From contig NZ_AP022822.1 of assembly GCF_011397115.1 (NCBI RefSeq), forward strand, positions 563,001 through 627,000: 64,000 bases of DNA, written 5' to 3'. The notes under the pieces are model-generated. The model saw nothing but the letters and a program-made list of their open reading frames with translations. It had not been told where the DNA came from and searched no databases. Every line of letters begins with the position of its first letter. The first letter of the stretch is position 1. The position numbers and the translations under genes are program-made. This stretch comes from Enterococcus saigonensis. GTDB lineage: Bacteria; Bacillota; Bacilli; Lactobacillales; Enterococcaceae. Of the stretch, positions 42,373 to 51,601 are shown one piece after another.

Positions 42373-43560
42373 ATGAAAAAAAAGGCATTTATAATGAATT
42401 CGCTATATAATATTATTGCTAGTTTTATACCCGTTGTATTAATACAGTTATTAATTTTGCCATTACTCGCACGACAAACAACTGTTAATAACTATGGAAT
42501 CATTCTTACATTGATAAGTATTGCGAATATTTTAAGTCAGATTTTTGGTGTGGGCTTAAACAACACCAGAATAATTTTAAATAATAAGTATCACAAAAGA
42601 AATATTATCGAAGATTATAATAGAATTTTTTTGATTTTAGCTTTAATATCATTGCCGTTATTGTGGTTAATTTTAAATCTATTAAGTATAAAATTAGAAG
42701 TTATACCAGCTCTATTATTATATATTTTTATAATTTTGGGTATAGGGAATCAGTATTTAACCTCAGAATTTAATATTGATAAGAATTTTTTAGCAGTCAT
42801 GAAAAGTAACTTATATCAAGCAGCAGGATATTTACTTGGTATAATTTTATTTTTTTTTACAAAAGAGTGGTTGTTGATATTTTTTATGGGAATGCTTTTT
42901 ACTGTTATTTATGAATTAAAAAGGACATTTTTCTGGAGAATAAAAACAAAGAAAAGTGATTATTGGTATAAAACATTACAAAGAGTCTTGATTATCTCTT
43001 CGTCTTCAGTGATGATTAGTTTAACAACTTATGCGGATAGACTTTTTTTGTTTCCAATCTTAGGTGCAGAACAAGTAGCAATTTATTATATTGCCTCATT
43101 GTTCGGAAAACTTATTGGGATGGGTCTAGGTCCAGTATCAACTGTTTTACTAAGTAACTTTTCTGATACAGAAAGAATCTCAAAAAAATTTTTTTGGAAG
43201 ACTAATTTTTTGAATTTTCTTTTATGCAGTATTTTTTATATAATTTCACTATTTTTTGCTGGACCTCTTTTAGGTTTGCTTTATCCAACTGCTACCGATG
43301 AAATTTATAGTTATGTACACATTGCTAATTTGGCCTCAATTTTAACGGCTTCTGCGGGATTTATTCAACCTATGATTTTGAAGTTTTGTCCTATAGGGTG
43401 GCAAATGTTTATTCAAATCAGCCATATTTTTCTTTATTTTGGAATTGGATTTTGTGCAATTAATTCATTTGGTCTAATTGGATTTTGTTTATCGAATGTT
43501 TTGGTAGCTATATTAAAAATAGTTTTATTATGTGTTATAGGAAGCAGATATATAAAATAA
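42373..43560 (+). CDS. wzx: Polysaccharide flippase (Wzx-like)
   Basis: A 395-residue membrane protein with about twelve hydrophobic segments, of the MOP/oligosaccharide flippase family. The N-terminal IIASFIPVVLIQLLILPLLA, NNYGIILTLISIANILSQIFG and YADRLFLFPILGAEQVAIYY are typical. It would flip undecaprenyl-linked repeat units for Wzy. Start ATG 42373. Last gene of the AT-rich variable block. Confidence 0.85.
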   Translation: MKKKAFIMNSLYNIIASFIPVVLIQLLILPLLARQTTVNNYGIILTLISIANILSQIFGVGLNNTRIILNNKYHKRNIIEDYNRIFLILALISLPLLWLILNLLSIKLEVIPALLLYIFIILGIGNQYLTSEFNIDKNFLAVMKSNLYQAAGYLLGIILFFFTKEWLLIFFMGMLFTVIYELKRTFFWRIKTKKSDYWYKTLQRVLIISSSSVMISLTTYADRLFLFPILGAEQVAIYYIASLFGKLIGMGLGPVSTVLLSNFSDTERISKKFFWKTNFLNFLLCSIFYIISLFFAGPLLGLLYPTATDEIYSYVHIANLASILTASAGFIQPMILKFCPIGWQMFIQISHIFLYFGIGFCAINSFGLIGFCLSNVLVAILKIVLLCVIGSRYIK

Positions 43561-43590
43561 TATTTTTATTAAATTGGAGATGGAATAATA

Positions 43591-44757
43591 ATGAAAGTAT
43601 CAGTTTTTGGTTTAGGTTATGTAGGTTTAGCAAATGCATTATTATTATCACAAAAAGAAGATGTTAAGGCATACGATATTGTAGAAACAAAAATCGATAT
43701 GCTACAAAAGCGTCAGTCACCATTAGAAGATAAAGAAGTTCATGAGTTTTTAGAGCGCGATGATTTAAATTTAGAATTTACTAAAGATTTTGTGGATGCG
43801 GTCAATTTTGGAGATTATTTAATTATTGCAACGCCAACTGATTACGATGAAAAGAAAAATTATTTTAATACTTCTACAGTGGAAGATGTAATTGAAAAAG
43901 CATTAGCAATTCGTCCAGATGCGACATTTATTATTAAATCGACGGTTCCGGTTGGGTATACTTTAGATTTAAAAGCAAAATATCAAACTGAGAATATCAT
44001 CTTTTCTCCTGAATTTTTACGAGAAGGAAAAGCGTTATATGATAATCTTCATCCCTCACGAATTGTTGTTGGGGAATGCTCAGACCGTGGTCAAGAGATT
44101 GCAGATATGTTTAAAGAAAATGCATTAGAAGAGGATATTCCTGTCTTATTGACGCATCCGACAGAAGCAGAAGCAATCAAACTATTTTCAAATACCTATT
44201 TAGCTTTACGGGTTGCATATTTCAATGAGCTAGATACATATGCAGAATCGAGAGGATTAAATTCGAAACAAATTATCGAAGGTGTTGGCTTAGATCCTCG
44301 TATTGGAAGTCATTATAACAATCCATCTTTTGGCTATGGTGGTTATTGCTTACCTAAAGATACAAAACAATTACGTGCAAATTATGAAGATGTACCAAGC
44401 AATATCATTGGTGCCATTGTAGATGCAAACACGACACGTAAAGACTTTATTGCAGATCAAATTATTGCTAAAAATCCTAAAGTTGTAGGAATCTATCGGT
44501 TAACGATGAAGGCTAATTCGGATAACTTCAGATATTCTTCTATTCAGGGTGTTATGAAACGTATTAAAGCGAAAGGGATTGAAGTTGTAGTTTACGAACC
44601 TACATTAGAGGCGGATAATTTCTTCAACTCAAAAGTTATTAAAGATTTTGATGAATTTAAAAAAGTATCTGATGTGATTGTATCTAATCGATTGGAATCT
44701 GTGTTAAAAGATGTTGCTGATAAAGTTTATACACGTGACATTTTTCAAAGAGATTAA
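43591..44757 (+). CDS. ugd: UDP-glucose 6-dehydrogenase
   Basis: A 388-residue enzyme oxidising UDP-glucose to UDP-glucuronic acid with two NAD+. Motifs are VSVFGLGYVGLANALLLS (NAD loop), IKSTVPVGYT, SPEFLREGKAL, the KLFSNTYLALRVAYFNELD helix and catalytic Cys253 in FGYGGYCLPKDTKQ. It implies that the polymer carries glucuronic or a derived uronic acid. Base composition returns here to the chromosomal average, marking the end of the variable block. GGAG lies about ten bases before ATG 43591. Confidence 0.95.
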   Translation: MKVSVFGLGYVGLANALLLSQKEDVKAYDIVETKIDMLQKRQSPLEDKEVHEFLERDDLNLEFTKDFVDAVNFGDYLIIATPTDYDEKKNYFNTSTVEDVIEKALAIRPDATFIIKSTVPVGYTLDLKAKYQTENIIFSPEFLREGKALYDNLHPSRIVVGECSDRGQEIADMFKENALEEDIPVLLTHPTEAEAIKLFSNTYLALRVAYFNELDTYAESRGLNSKQIIEGVGLDPRIGSHYNNPSFGYGGYCLPKDTKQLRANYEDVPSNIIGAIVDANTTRKDFIADQIIAKNPKVVGIYRLTMKANSDNFRYSSIQGVMKRIKAKGIEVVVYEPTLEADNFFNSKVIKDFDEFKKVSDVIVSNRLESVLKDVADKVYTRDIFQRD

Positions 44758-44767
44758 TTGCCTTTAT

Positions 44768-44817
44768 AATAAGAATAATTTATCAAGTTTAGTTTGATCC
44801 TTCTTCTTATTATTTTG
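44768..44817 (+). terminator. Possible weak terminator after ugd
   Basis: AATAAGAA and TTCTTATT flank an inner ATCAA/TTGAT pair, followed by a T-rich stretch. All A-T rich, so weak. Confidence 0.4.
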
Positions 44818-44855
44818 CTTATACTCCAATTTATGTTCTAATCTTAAAAAAGTAT

Positions 44856-45515
44856 TTGGAGGTGGCTCCCATCTACAAAAACCTAATCCGTTTAATAGCA
44901 CTGCTCACCATCGCTATAATGTATACGACCAAATTTTATTTTCTATCACTCAATACTTTGCTGGCCTATATTCCATTAGAATTGTCATTTCATATTAAGG
45001 ATGTGCGTTCGCCGCTATTACAAGTCATTTTAGGTTGTATTTGGTTGCTATTTTTCCCGAATATTCCGTATCTTGTGACTGATATTGTGCACTCGGATAT
45101 GTTACAGTTGTATAATTACGCTGATGGGAGTAGTTTACCGAGTGTCCGCTTATGGGCACTTTTGATTGCGTTATTCTTAGTAATATTTGCCTTTAATTTA
45201 TGGGGTTTTTCTGAGTTGTTAAAATTGGCACGTTATTTCAAGGATAAACTGAATCTGCACAGTTATGGAATTCGCTTGATAGTTGCTGCAATCTGTTTTC
45301 TTTCTTCGATGGGAATCTATGCGGGGAGATTTCCACCGCGGTTACATTCCATCTACTTTTTGACTGACCCATTAAAAGTATTCGATATTGTATTTTTACA
45401 GTGGTCGTTAAAAAAACTAGAGTTTGTCCTGTTGTTCTTTGTTCTTCATCTGGGAATTTTGGTTGTCTTGTCTATTCAAAATTTGTTGATGGGACGAAAA
45501 GGAGAAAATATTTAA
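44856..45515 (+). CDS. DUF1361 membrane protein
   Basis: A protein of about 219 residues with six hydrophobic segments that matches DUF1361: FLSLNTLLAYIPLELSF, ILGCIWLLFFPNIPYLVTDI, YAGRFPPRLHSI and FLQWSLKKLEFVLLFF. Function unknown. The start is unclear: TTG 44856 overlaps the best ribosome site (GGAGGTGG, 44858-44865), GTG 44862 lies inside it, and the codon at the right distance (44871) is ATC. ATG 44919 would remove most of the first transmembrane helix. It is the last gene before the locus terminator. Confidence 0.8.
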   Translation: MEVAPIYKNLIRLIALLTIAIMYTTKFYFLSLNTLLAYIPLELSFHIKDVRSPLLQVILGCIWLLFFPNIPYLVTDIVHSDMLQLYNYADGSSLPSVRLWALLIALFLVIFAFNLWGFSELLKLARYFKDKLNLHSYGIRLIVAAICFLSSMGIYAGRFPPRLHSIYFLTDPLKVFDIVFLQWSLKKLEFVLLFFVLHLGILVVLSIQNLLMGRKGENI

Positions 45516-45518
45516 TTA

Positions 45519-45570
45519 AAAAAATTGGCTAAAGCTATCATTGAAAGATAGCTTTAGCCAATTTTTTCCT
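45519..45570 (+). terminator. Terminator at the end of the polysaccharide locus
   Basis: AAATTGGCTAAAGCTATC pairs perfectly with GATAGCTTTAGCCAATTT around a seven-base loop and is followed by T. Confidence 0.92.
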
Positions 45571-45672
45571 ACTTCTTATTAGCCAGTCTCATTCTTTTAT
45601 GGTACTTTTGAATTAAAGAAAAGGATTTCATGTGGTTGCCTTTTTATTTAAGAGTGCTTAGGAGGGGATAAA

Positions 45673-46104
45673 ATGACTCATTACCAAAATATTTTAGTGG
45701 CGATTGATGGATCAAAAAATGCAGAGAAGGCATTTCATGAAGCTGTTGCTTTTGCCAAAGCTAACAATAGCAAGTTGTACCTCGCGTATATTATTGATGA
45801 AGCGTCACTTTCAACGAGTTCATTTGCTGTGTCAAAGATTTTAAAAGAAGAGCAAGGAAAAGCAAAGATGCTTCTAGCAAATCTAGTGGAACTGGCCCGT
45901 AAAGCCGGGATTGAAAATATTGCAGAGATTTTAGAGGTTGGTGAGCCCAAGACTTATATCGCTACAATCATTCCGACTGAGTATGAGATTGACTTGATTG
46001 TGGCAGGGGCTACTGGTAAGGGTTCGTTGACCCGAGAAAAAGTGGGTTCTACTATTCAATATATCGTAAATCACGCCCCTTGTACCGTTTTAATGGTGAA
46101 GTAA
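45673..46104 (+). CDS. Universal stress protein, UspA family
   Basis: A 143-residue cytosolic protein with the UspA alpha/beta fold. ILVAIDGSKNAEKAF begins it, and the C-terminal ATP-binding pattern G-x2-G-x9-G-S/T is visible as GATGKGSLTREKVGSTIQYI, ending with APCTVLMVK. Such proteins bind ATP and are induced by stress or growth arrest. AGGAGG lies before ATG 45673. Monocistronic. Confidence 0.92.
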   Translation: MTHYQNILVAIDGSKNAEKAFHEAVAFAKANNSKLYLAYIIDEASLSTSSFAVSKILKEEQGKAKMLLANLVELARKAGIENIAEILEVGEPKTYIATIIPTEYEIDLIVAGATGKGSLTREKVGSTIQYIVNHAPCTVLMVK

Positions 46105-46111
46105 TTGTAAA

Positions 46112-46166
46112 TTAAAAGCGACTGTCAGACATGTCTTCTAAAAGACACTGGGCAGTCGCTTTTTAT
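46112..46166 (+). terminator. Terminator after the UspA gene
   Basis: AAAAGCGACTG pairs with CAGTCGCTTTT around an internal GTCTTCTAAAAGAC hairpin, followed by T. Confidence 0.85.
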
Positions 46167-46170
46167 ATGC

Positions 46171-46226
46171 TTCATTTTTATGGGGCAGTTGAAAGAGGGG
46201 GCACAACTGACCCATAAAAAAATGAA
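46171..46226 (-). terminator. Hairpin at the end of the serC-serA-DUF1015 operon
   Basis: TCATTTTTATGGG and CAGTTG pair with CAACTG and CCCATAAAAAAATGA. It lies just after the minus-strand stop at 46231. It lacks a clean T run beyond the stem. Confidence 0.6.
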
Positions 46227-46230
46227 CAAC

Positions 46231-47457
46231 TTATTTTGTTTCTAAATCATGTAAGAAGAGGCCGCTTAATAACTTTGGTTCAAACCAAGTTGATTTTGGC
46301 GGCATGATTTTTCCTGCGTCGGCGACGTCTAATAGATCGCTCATGGCTGTCGGGTATAGCGAGAAGGCAACTTGCCATGTGCCACTGTCGACAAGTTTGA
46401 CTAGTTCTTCCGAGCCGCGAATACCACCGATAAAATCAATCCGTTTATCGACTCTAACATCTTTAATCCCAAAGATCGGCTCAAAAACATTGTCTTGTAA
46501 TAAAGATACGTCTAATCGTTTCACGGGATTTTCGTCTTTAATCGTCTCTTTTGCCGTCAGGCTGTACCATTGTCCCGGTAGATACATGTGAATTTCTCCC
46601 GGAGCAGCGGGTTTTGTTTTCGTTGTTTTTTTAATTGTAAAACTTACATTAAGCTGATCCAAAAAAGTATCTGTAATGGGAATATTGACAACCCGATTGT
46701 ACTCCCAAATGGCTAGTTCATTTTCTGGAAAGACGATGGCTAGGAAGTGATCACTTTCAGGGCTGTTCGTACCTTGGGCGCGTTTTTCTAACCCGACTTT
46801 AACCGCCGATTCGGTTCGGTGATGACCGTCAGCAATGTACAGAGCAGGAATTGCTTCAAATAATGTAGTTAAAGTTGTGACAACATTTTCATCATCTATT
46901 ACCCAGACTTTATGGTTCACAGCATGATAGCTATCAAAGTCGTAAACAGCTGTGTGATTTTTTTGCCAATCTTTTACTAGTGTCTGAATTTGGTCTTCCT
47001 GGCGATAAGCTAAGAAAATGGGGCTGGTGTTGGCATCGCAAGCTTTAATATGGTGAATGCGATCAACTTCTTTTTCGGGTCGGGTAAATTCATGCTTTTT
47101 AATTTTTCCAGCAACATAATCATCAATAGAAGCGCATAGTGCTAAACCTGTTTGACTGCGCCCATTCATCGTTAATTGGTAGAGATAAAAATAAGGGGCG
47201 TCATCTTTTTTTAGCCACCCATTCTTTAAAAAGTCAGCTAAATTGGTAGCCGCTTTTTGATAGACTGCTGGATCATAGGGAGATAGCGCTTGTGGTAAGT
47301 CAATCTCTGCACGATCAATATGAAAGTAGCTATAGGGATTATCTACTGCCATTTCTCGCGCTTCTTCACTATTAATGACATCATAAGGCAGCGCCGCTAC
47401 TTTTGCGGCTAATTCTTTAGCTGGACGTATTGCTTTAAAAGGAAAGATAGCAACCAT
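46231..47457 (-). CDS. DUF1015 protein, serine operon partner
   Basis: A 408-residue cytosolic protein of the DUF1015 family. Characteristic stretches are FPFKAIRPAKELAAKVAALP, PYDVINSEEAREMA, NPYSYFHIDRAE, KKHEFTRPEKEVDRIHHI and YIADGHHRTESAVKVG. The function is not established. Its stop codon-sharing start (47457) with serA and the frequent family neighbourhood to serA/serC suggest a role in serine metabolism; a kinase or phosphatase acting on serine has been speculated for such ParB-like folds. The gene is third in the operon serC-serA-DUF1015. Confidence 0.88.
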   Translation of the reverse strand: MVAIFPFKAIRPAKELAAKVAALPYDVINSEEAREMAVDNPYSYFHIDRAEIDLPQALSPYDPAVYQKAATNLADFLKNGWLKKDDAPYFYLYQLTMNGRSQTGLALCASIDDYVAGKIKKHEFTRPEKEVDRIHHIKACDANTSPIFLAYRQEDQIQTLVKDWQKNHTAVYDFDSYHAVNHKVWVIDDENVVTTLTTLFEAIPALYIADGHHRTESAVKVGLEKRAQGTNSPESDHFLAIVFPENELAIWEYNRVVNIPITDTFLDQLNVSFTIKKTTKTKPAAPGEIHMYLPGQWYSLTAKETIKDENPVKRLDVSLLQDNVFEPIFGIKDVRVDKRIDFIGGIRGSEELVKLVDSGTWQVAFSLYPTAMSDLLDVADAGKIMPPKSTWFEPKLLSGLFLHDLETK

Positions 47458-48641
47458 TAATAACTCACCCCCGGATTTTTAATGACCCGGACACGAATAA
47501 TATCTGAGTTTTCCTCTAAACGATTTGCAACTGCATGGGCAATTTTTTTATCGTCACAATTAAGGTCAACCAATGTATAGGCATAATCATCGCGACCACG
47601 GTTAATCATATTGTCAATATTAATATTCATCTCGGCGATGGTTGAAGAAATTTGACCTAGCATAGTGGGAATGTTCTTATGAATAATGGTAATACGATAA
47701 GGAGAATGAAAGGCCATCTCTACTGTGGGAAAATTAACCGAACGTTTAATCGTCCCTTCTTCTAAAAAGCGTTTTAATGTGCGAGCAGCCATTTTGGCAC
47801 AGTTGATTTCAGCTTCTTCTGTCGACGCGCCTAAGTGTGGCAAAACTAAAACTTTGTCATTGTGCAATAATTTTTCGTCAGCAAAATCTGTGGTATATCC
47901 GGCTAATTGATCGGCCTCTAAGGCTTGTAAGACAGCAGCGTCGTCTACAATGCCGCCGCGGGCAAAGTTGAATAGTTTGGCATCATTTTTCATTTTGGCG
48001 AGTTCTGCTTGGCCAATCATTCCTTTTGTTTGTTCTGACAAGGGCACATGGACAGTAATAAAATCGCACGTTGTTAACACATCAGCCAATTCATTGGCCC
48101 GGGTTACACGCCGGGAAATACTCCAAGCGGTATCAACAGAAACATAAGGATCATAGCCGACAACTTCCATGCCTAAGCGATAGGCATCGTTTGCAATCAT
48201 AGCACCAATAGCGCCAAGGCCAATGACACCTAATTTTTTACCTTCTAATTCGTGACCGGCAAATTGTTTTTTATTTGCTTCGGCTTGTTCTTCGATAGCT
48301 TCTCCGGTTAAGCTTTGAATCCACTGGGCACCTTGTAAAATGGGGCGTACAGATAATAACAGGCTAGCAAGAACCAGTTCTTTGACGGCATTCGCATTGG
48401 CACCAGGGGTATTAAAAACCACAATTCCTTGTTCGGTGCACTTTGCCACGGGGATATTATTGGTTCCGGCACCAGCACGAGCAACAGCTAAAACACTTTT
48501 AGGAAAAGTGTAATCATGCAGTTTTTGACTACGCAATATGATTCCATCCGGCGTATCACTTTCATTAATGGCATAATTATCTTTTTCAAAGCGATTCATG
48601 CCTTCGGGAGCAATTGCGTTAAAGGTTTTAATGTGAAACAT
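47457..48641 (-). CDS. serA: D-3-phosphoglycerate dehydrogenase
   Basis: A 394-residue NAD-dependent dehydrogenase making 3-phosphohydroxypyruvate, first step of serine synthesis. ATG 48641 is chosen because GGAGG lies eight bases before; the longer frame would overlap serC. Rossmann loop LGVIGLGAIGAMIAND, catalytic Arg in FNFARGGIVDD and catalytic His in LVLPHLGASTEEAE are present. The C-terminal ACT domain (about 318-394, ITIIHKNIPTMLGQISS) suggests feedback binding of serine. It follows serC with a single-base gap. Confidence 0.95.
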   Translation of the reverse strand: MFHIKTFNAIAPEGMNRFEKDNYAINESDTPDGIILRSQKLHDYTFPKSVLAVARAGAGTNNIPVAKCTEQGIVVFNTPGANANAVKELVLASLLLSVRPILQGAQWIQSLTGEAIEEQAEANKKQFAGHELEGKKLGVIGLGAIGAMIANDAYRLGMEVVGYDPYVSVDTAWSISRRVTRANELADVLTTCDFITVHVPLSEQTKGMIGQAELAKMKNDAKLFNFARGGIVDDAAVLQALEADQLAGYTTDFADEKLLHNDKVLVLPHLGASTEEAEINCAKMAARTLKRFLEEGTIKRSVNFPTVEMAFHSPYRITIIHKNIPTMLGQISSTIAEMNINIDNMINRGRDDYAYTLVDLNCDDKKIAHAVANRLEENSDIIRVRVIKNPGVSY

Positions 48642-48642
48642 C

Positions 48643-49728
48643 TTATGCGCCTCCATTTTCTTTTTCGAATTTTTCCATGAAAGCAACGAGGGCTGTTACA
48701 CCTTCTTTTGGAAAGGCATTGTACAGACTTGCCCGCATGCCGCCAACGGAACGGTGTCCTTTTAAGTTCTCAAAACCTGCGGCCAAAGCTTCAGCGTTGA
48801 ATTTTTTATCCAATTCTTCATCGCCAGTCACAAAAGGAATATTCGTAATTGAACGGCTATCTTGGCGGACAGGACTAGTAAATATACTTGATTTTTCAAT
48901 CGCGTCGTAAAGTAGTTGTGCCTTTTCTTGATCTTGCTTTAAGATTTCAGGTAATCCACCTAAGTCTTGTAACCATTTGAAAACCAGTTGGGCAATATAA
49001 ATGGCAAATGTTGGTGGTGTATTGTATAACGAGTTTGCTTCGGTGTGAATTTTATAATCGAGCATGGGTTCATTTACTTCACACAGGCCTAACAAATCAT
49101 CGCGAATAATCACCACAGTTAAACCAGCTGGACCAATATTTTTCTGGGCACCAGCATAAATGATTCCAAAATCTTCTACATTGTAATCATTGGCCAGAAT
49201 ATTGGATGACATATCGGCTACAATTGGAACTTTCCCTGCATCCGGAATAGTTTGAAAAGCAGTACCTACAATGGTGTTATTAGTTGTAATGTGTAAATAG
49301 GCGGCATCTTGATCAATCATATCTGGCGTAATATCAGGAATATACGTGAAGTTATCTTCCTCTGATGAAGCAATCACTTCAACTGCGACATTGTCGAGCA
49401 TTTTAGCGGCTCCAATTGCTTTTTTCGACCATGAGCCGGTATTGACATACAAGGCTTTTTTATTTTGCGCTAAATTTAACGGCACCATTGAAAATTGCAA
49501 GCTTGCGCCTCCTTGTAAGAATAAAATATGATAGTTATCTGGGATATTCATTAATTCCCGCAAGCGTTTTTTGGCATCTTTAATAATTGCATCAAAAAAG
49601 GAGGAACGATGACTCAACTCCATTACGGACATGCCGCTACCTTGGTAATCCGTAAATTCGGATTGGGCCTGCTCCAAGACGGGTGTAGGTAATACGGCAG
49701 GACCGGCTGAAAAATTGTAAACAGTCAT
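48643..49728 (-). CDS. serC: Phosphoserine aminotransferase
   Basis: A 361-residue pyridoxal-phosphate aminotransferase converting 3-phosphohydroxypyruvate and glutamate to phosphoserine. MTVYNFSAGPAVLPTPVLEQ is the classical SerC start; ATG 49728 has AAGGAGAG about seven bases upstream, so the longer frame to 49839 is not used. GMSVMELSHRSSFFD, LFLQGGASLQFSMVP and the PLP lysine in IIYAGAQKNIGPAGLTVVII are visible. No serB (phosphoserine phosphatase) is in the window. Confidence 0.96.
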   Translation of the reverse strand: MTVYNFSAGPAVLPTPVLEQAQSEFTDYQGSGMSVMELSHRSSFFDAIIKDAKKRLRELMNIPDNYHILFLQGGASLQFSMVPLNLAQNKKALYVNTGSWSKKAIGAAKMLDNVAVEVIASSEEDNFTYIPDITPDMIDQDAAYLHITTNNTIVGTAFQTIPDAGKVPIVADMSSNILANDYNVEDFGIIYAGAQKNIGPAGLTVVIIRDDLLGLCEVNEPMLDYKIHTEANSLYNTPPTFAIYIAQLVFKWLQDLGGLPEILKQDQEKAQLLYDAIEKSSIFTSPVRQDSRSITNIPFVTGDEELDKKFNAEALAAGFENLKGHRSVGGMRASLYNAFPKEGVTALVAFMEKFEKENGGA

Positions 49729-50079
49729 AGCTATTCTCTCCTTTGAAAAAGTAATTTTAACTCTAAATGAGTTATCGCTTATTGTAACAGATGAATTTCT
49801 GCTTTTAAAGTGATTTTTCAGAAAATTGCAAATAAACAACGCGTGGAAGTTTATCCATAATAGGGAAATGAAGTTAATAAGTGAATTGAATCACAAATGT
49901 TCGAAATGAAATAACGAAAAAATTTTTGTATTTTTTTTTAAATCTTTTGACATTTTCCAGTGAGATTTCGTTGTTAATGTGTAAGGGCGCCACTTACTGA
50001 AGAAAATCAGCAAACTACTATATTTAATCGATCGAAAACAAGTAGTTTCAAAAAATAGTAATTATGAGGAGGAATTGTT
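49729..50079. other. Divergent promoter region, serC and DUF1659 genes
   Basis: About 350 bases. TTGACA near 49948 (with GTTAAT about 18-19 bases on) may drive the rightward genes. Leftward promoter elements for serC are not clear. No gene is seen. Confidence 0.35.
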
Positions 50080-50286
50080 ATGAAAACACACATTAGTACG
50101 AATTTAGCTGTCACATTTTTGGAACCAGGGAAAGAAACGCTTAGTAAACAAAAATTTTCAAATAGCGTGGAAAATCCCTCTGAAACAGATGTTTTAACTT
50201 TTGGTCGTGCGTTTAGTCAATTATTACCAGAAAATGTTAGTTACAACAGTGTGGTAGAGACAAAGGAAATTGAGTATACCGCGTAA
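50080..50286 (+). CDS. DUF1659-type small protein
   Basis: A 68-residue protein (MKTHISTNLAVTFLEPGKET at its start) that resembles DUF1659: a short beta-rich domain whose sequence turns through KQKFSNSVENPSETDVLTFG. GAGGAGG lies before ATG 50080. It is followed by a DUF2922-type gene; such pairs recur in Firmicutes, with no known function. Both are upstream of a lysozyme gene. Confidence 0.7.
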   Translation: MKTHISTNLAVTFLEPGKETLSKQKFSNSVENPSETDVLTFGRAFSQLLPENVSYNSVVETKEIEYTA

Positions 50287-50349
50287 TAAATAATATGCAA
50301 AAAAGCGTAGAAATGAATGCTAAAAAAGGATATAGAGGAGGAAAACAAG

Positions 50350-50574
50350 ATGAAAAAACTGCATTTAACTTTTTTAAATAGTGAAGGTAAAAAGCACAAA
50401 ATAATCCCCCGTATTGCAAATGAAAACTTAGGTGTTACAGAAGTCCAACAAGTAATGGAAGAAATCAGTGGGTTATCGTTATTTGTTAAAAAAGGTGTGA
50501 CTTTGTTTGTCGCTCCAGCTAGCGCAAAATACGTTGAAACGATTGAAACAGAACTCTTTTCTGACGAAGCATAA
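50350..50574 (+). CDS. DUF2922-type small protein
   Basis: A 74-residue protein starting MKKLHLTFLNSEGKKHKIIP, with a central EVQQVMEEISG and ending VETIETELFSDEA, matching DUF2922. ATG 50350 has GAGGAGG (50335-50341) eight bases upstream; the longer frame from 50317 is not needed. Usually paired with DUF1659, as here. Function unknown. Confidence 0.75.
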   Translation: MKKLHLTFLNSEGKKHKIIPRIANENLGVTEVQQVMEEISGLSLFVKKGVTLFVAPASAKYVETIETELFSDEA

Positions 50575-50589
50575 GATTTGTGAAGTTGT

Positions 50590-50665
50590 AGGCTGCAAAC
50601 TATTAGAAATTACGGGCTAAAAAGTTGCGGATAAGGCAGTTTAGACAAGCTGAGGTTTGCAGCCT
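50590..50665. repeat. Inverted repeat between DUF2922 and lysozyme genes
   Basis: AGGCTGCAAAC (50590-50600) and GTTTGCAGCCT (50655-50665) are perfect 11-base inverted copies separated by 54 bases. No T tract follows. Confidence 0.6.
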
Positions 50666-50699
50666 TCAGTTATTAAAAATTGGCAAATAGGAGGATAGT

Positions 50700-51601
50700 A
50701 TGATTCCAAAACCAGTGATTCTTGACATTAGTGAATGGCAATTACCTGAGGCAATTGATTATGGTAAGTTAGCCAAAAATATTGATGGGCAATTGTACGG
50801 GTGCAATATGGGTCCCTCCACCGAGATATACATTTTGAAACGCATCTTAGAAAATTAAAGGAATATAAAGTTCCAGTAGCTGTATATGCTTGGGTAAGGG
50901 GGACGAGTATTGCAGATATGAAACAAGAAGCCCGTGATTTTTATCAGCGGGCGGCAAAATTTCAGCCAACATTTTGGTGGCTAGACGTAGAAGAAAAATC
51001 TTATCACGATATGCGCAGCGGATGCGAAAGTTATCGTCAAGAGCTAAAGCGCTTGGGTGCAAAAAAAGTAGGTGTCTATATTGCCAATCATTTGTACCGG
51101 CAATTTAATCTTGAAGTGGAAAAATTTGACGCAATCTGGATTCCTGCTTATGGACAAAATAATGGGGGCTATGAAGGGTTTAATCCGACTTGTACCAATC
51201 GTTACGATATTCATCAATATACTTCTAATGGACGTATTCCTGGTTACAAAGGACCAATTGATTTAAATCGTTTGACTGGTGGTAAAGATTTTGCAACACT
51301 TTTTGGAACAAAAGTATTAATCGAAGAAAAGCCGTCTTTACCAGAAACATCTCTTGAGGAAAAACCGGTAGAAGGAGGATTAAAGACGTTGAAAGTATTC
51401 ACTCTCAATACTGCTGTCTATTTGCGTGAAAAAGCAAATACCACAAGTCAAGTCATTGCACTCCTTTATAAAGGTAATCAGATAAAATTTGATGATATTA
51501 TTTTAAACCAAGGTTATTTGTGGGCAGTACAGCCACGACAAAAAGGGGAAGAAGGCTATTTAGCAATAGGAAAAATAACAGCTTATGGTAAAATGAAATA
51601 A
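50700..51601 (+). pseudogene. GH25 lysozyme gene, interrupted by a one-base frameshift
   Basis: The gene begins at ATG 50700 with AGGAGG four to five bases upstream: MIPKPVILDISEWQLPEAID includes the GH25 catalytic Asp (LDISEW). The frame then fails near the GGG at 50787-50789; adding one G restores DGAIVRVQYGSLHRD and joins the remaining frame, which is open to 51601. The rest carries VAVYAWVRG, WWLDVEE (active-site Asp and Glu) and a C-terminal SH3-like domain (from about LKTLKVFTLNTAVYLRE). It has no signal peptide, like endolysins and phage-type lysozymes. Decay or sequencing error cannot be told apart. Confidence 0.85.
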
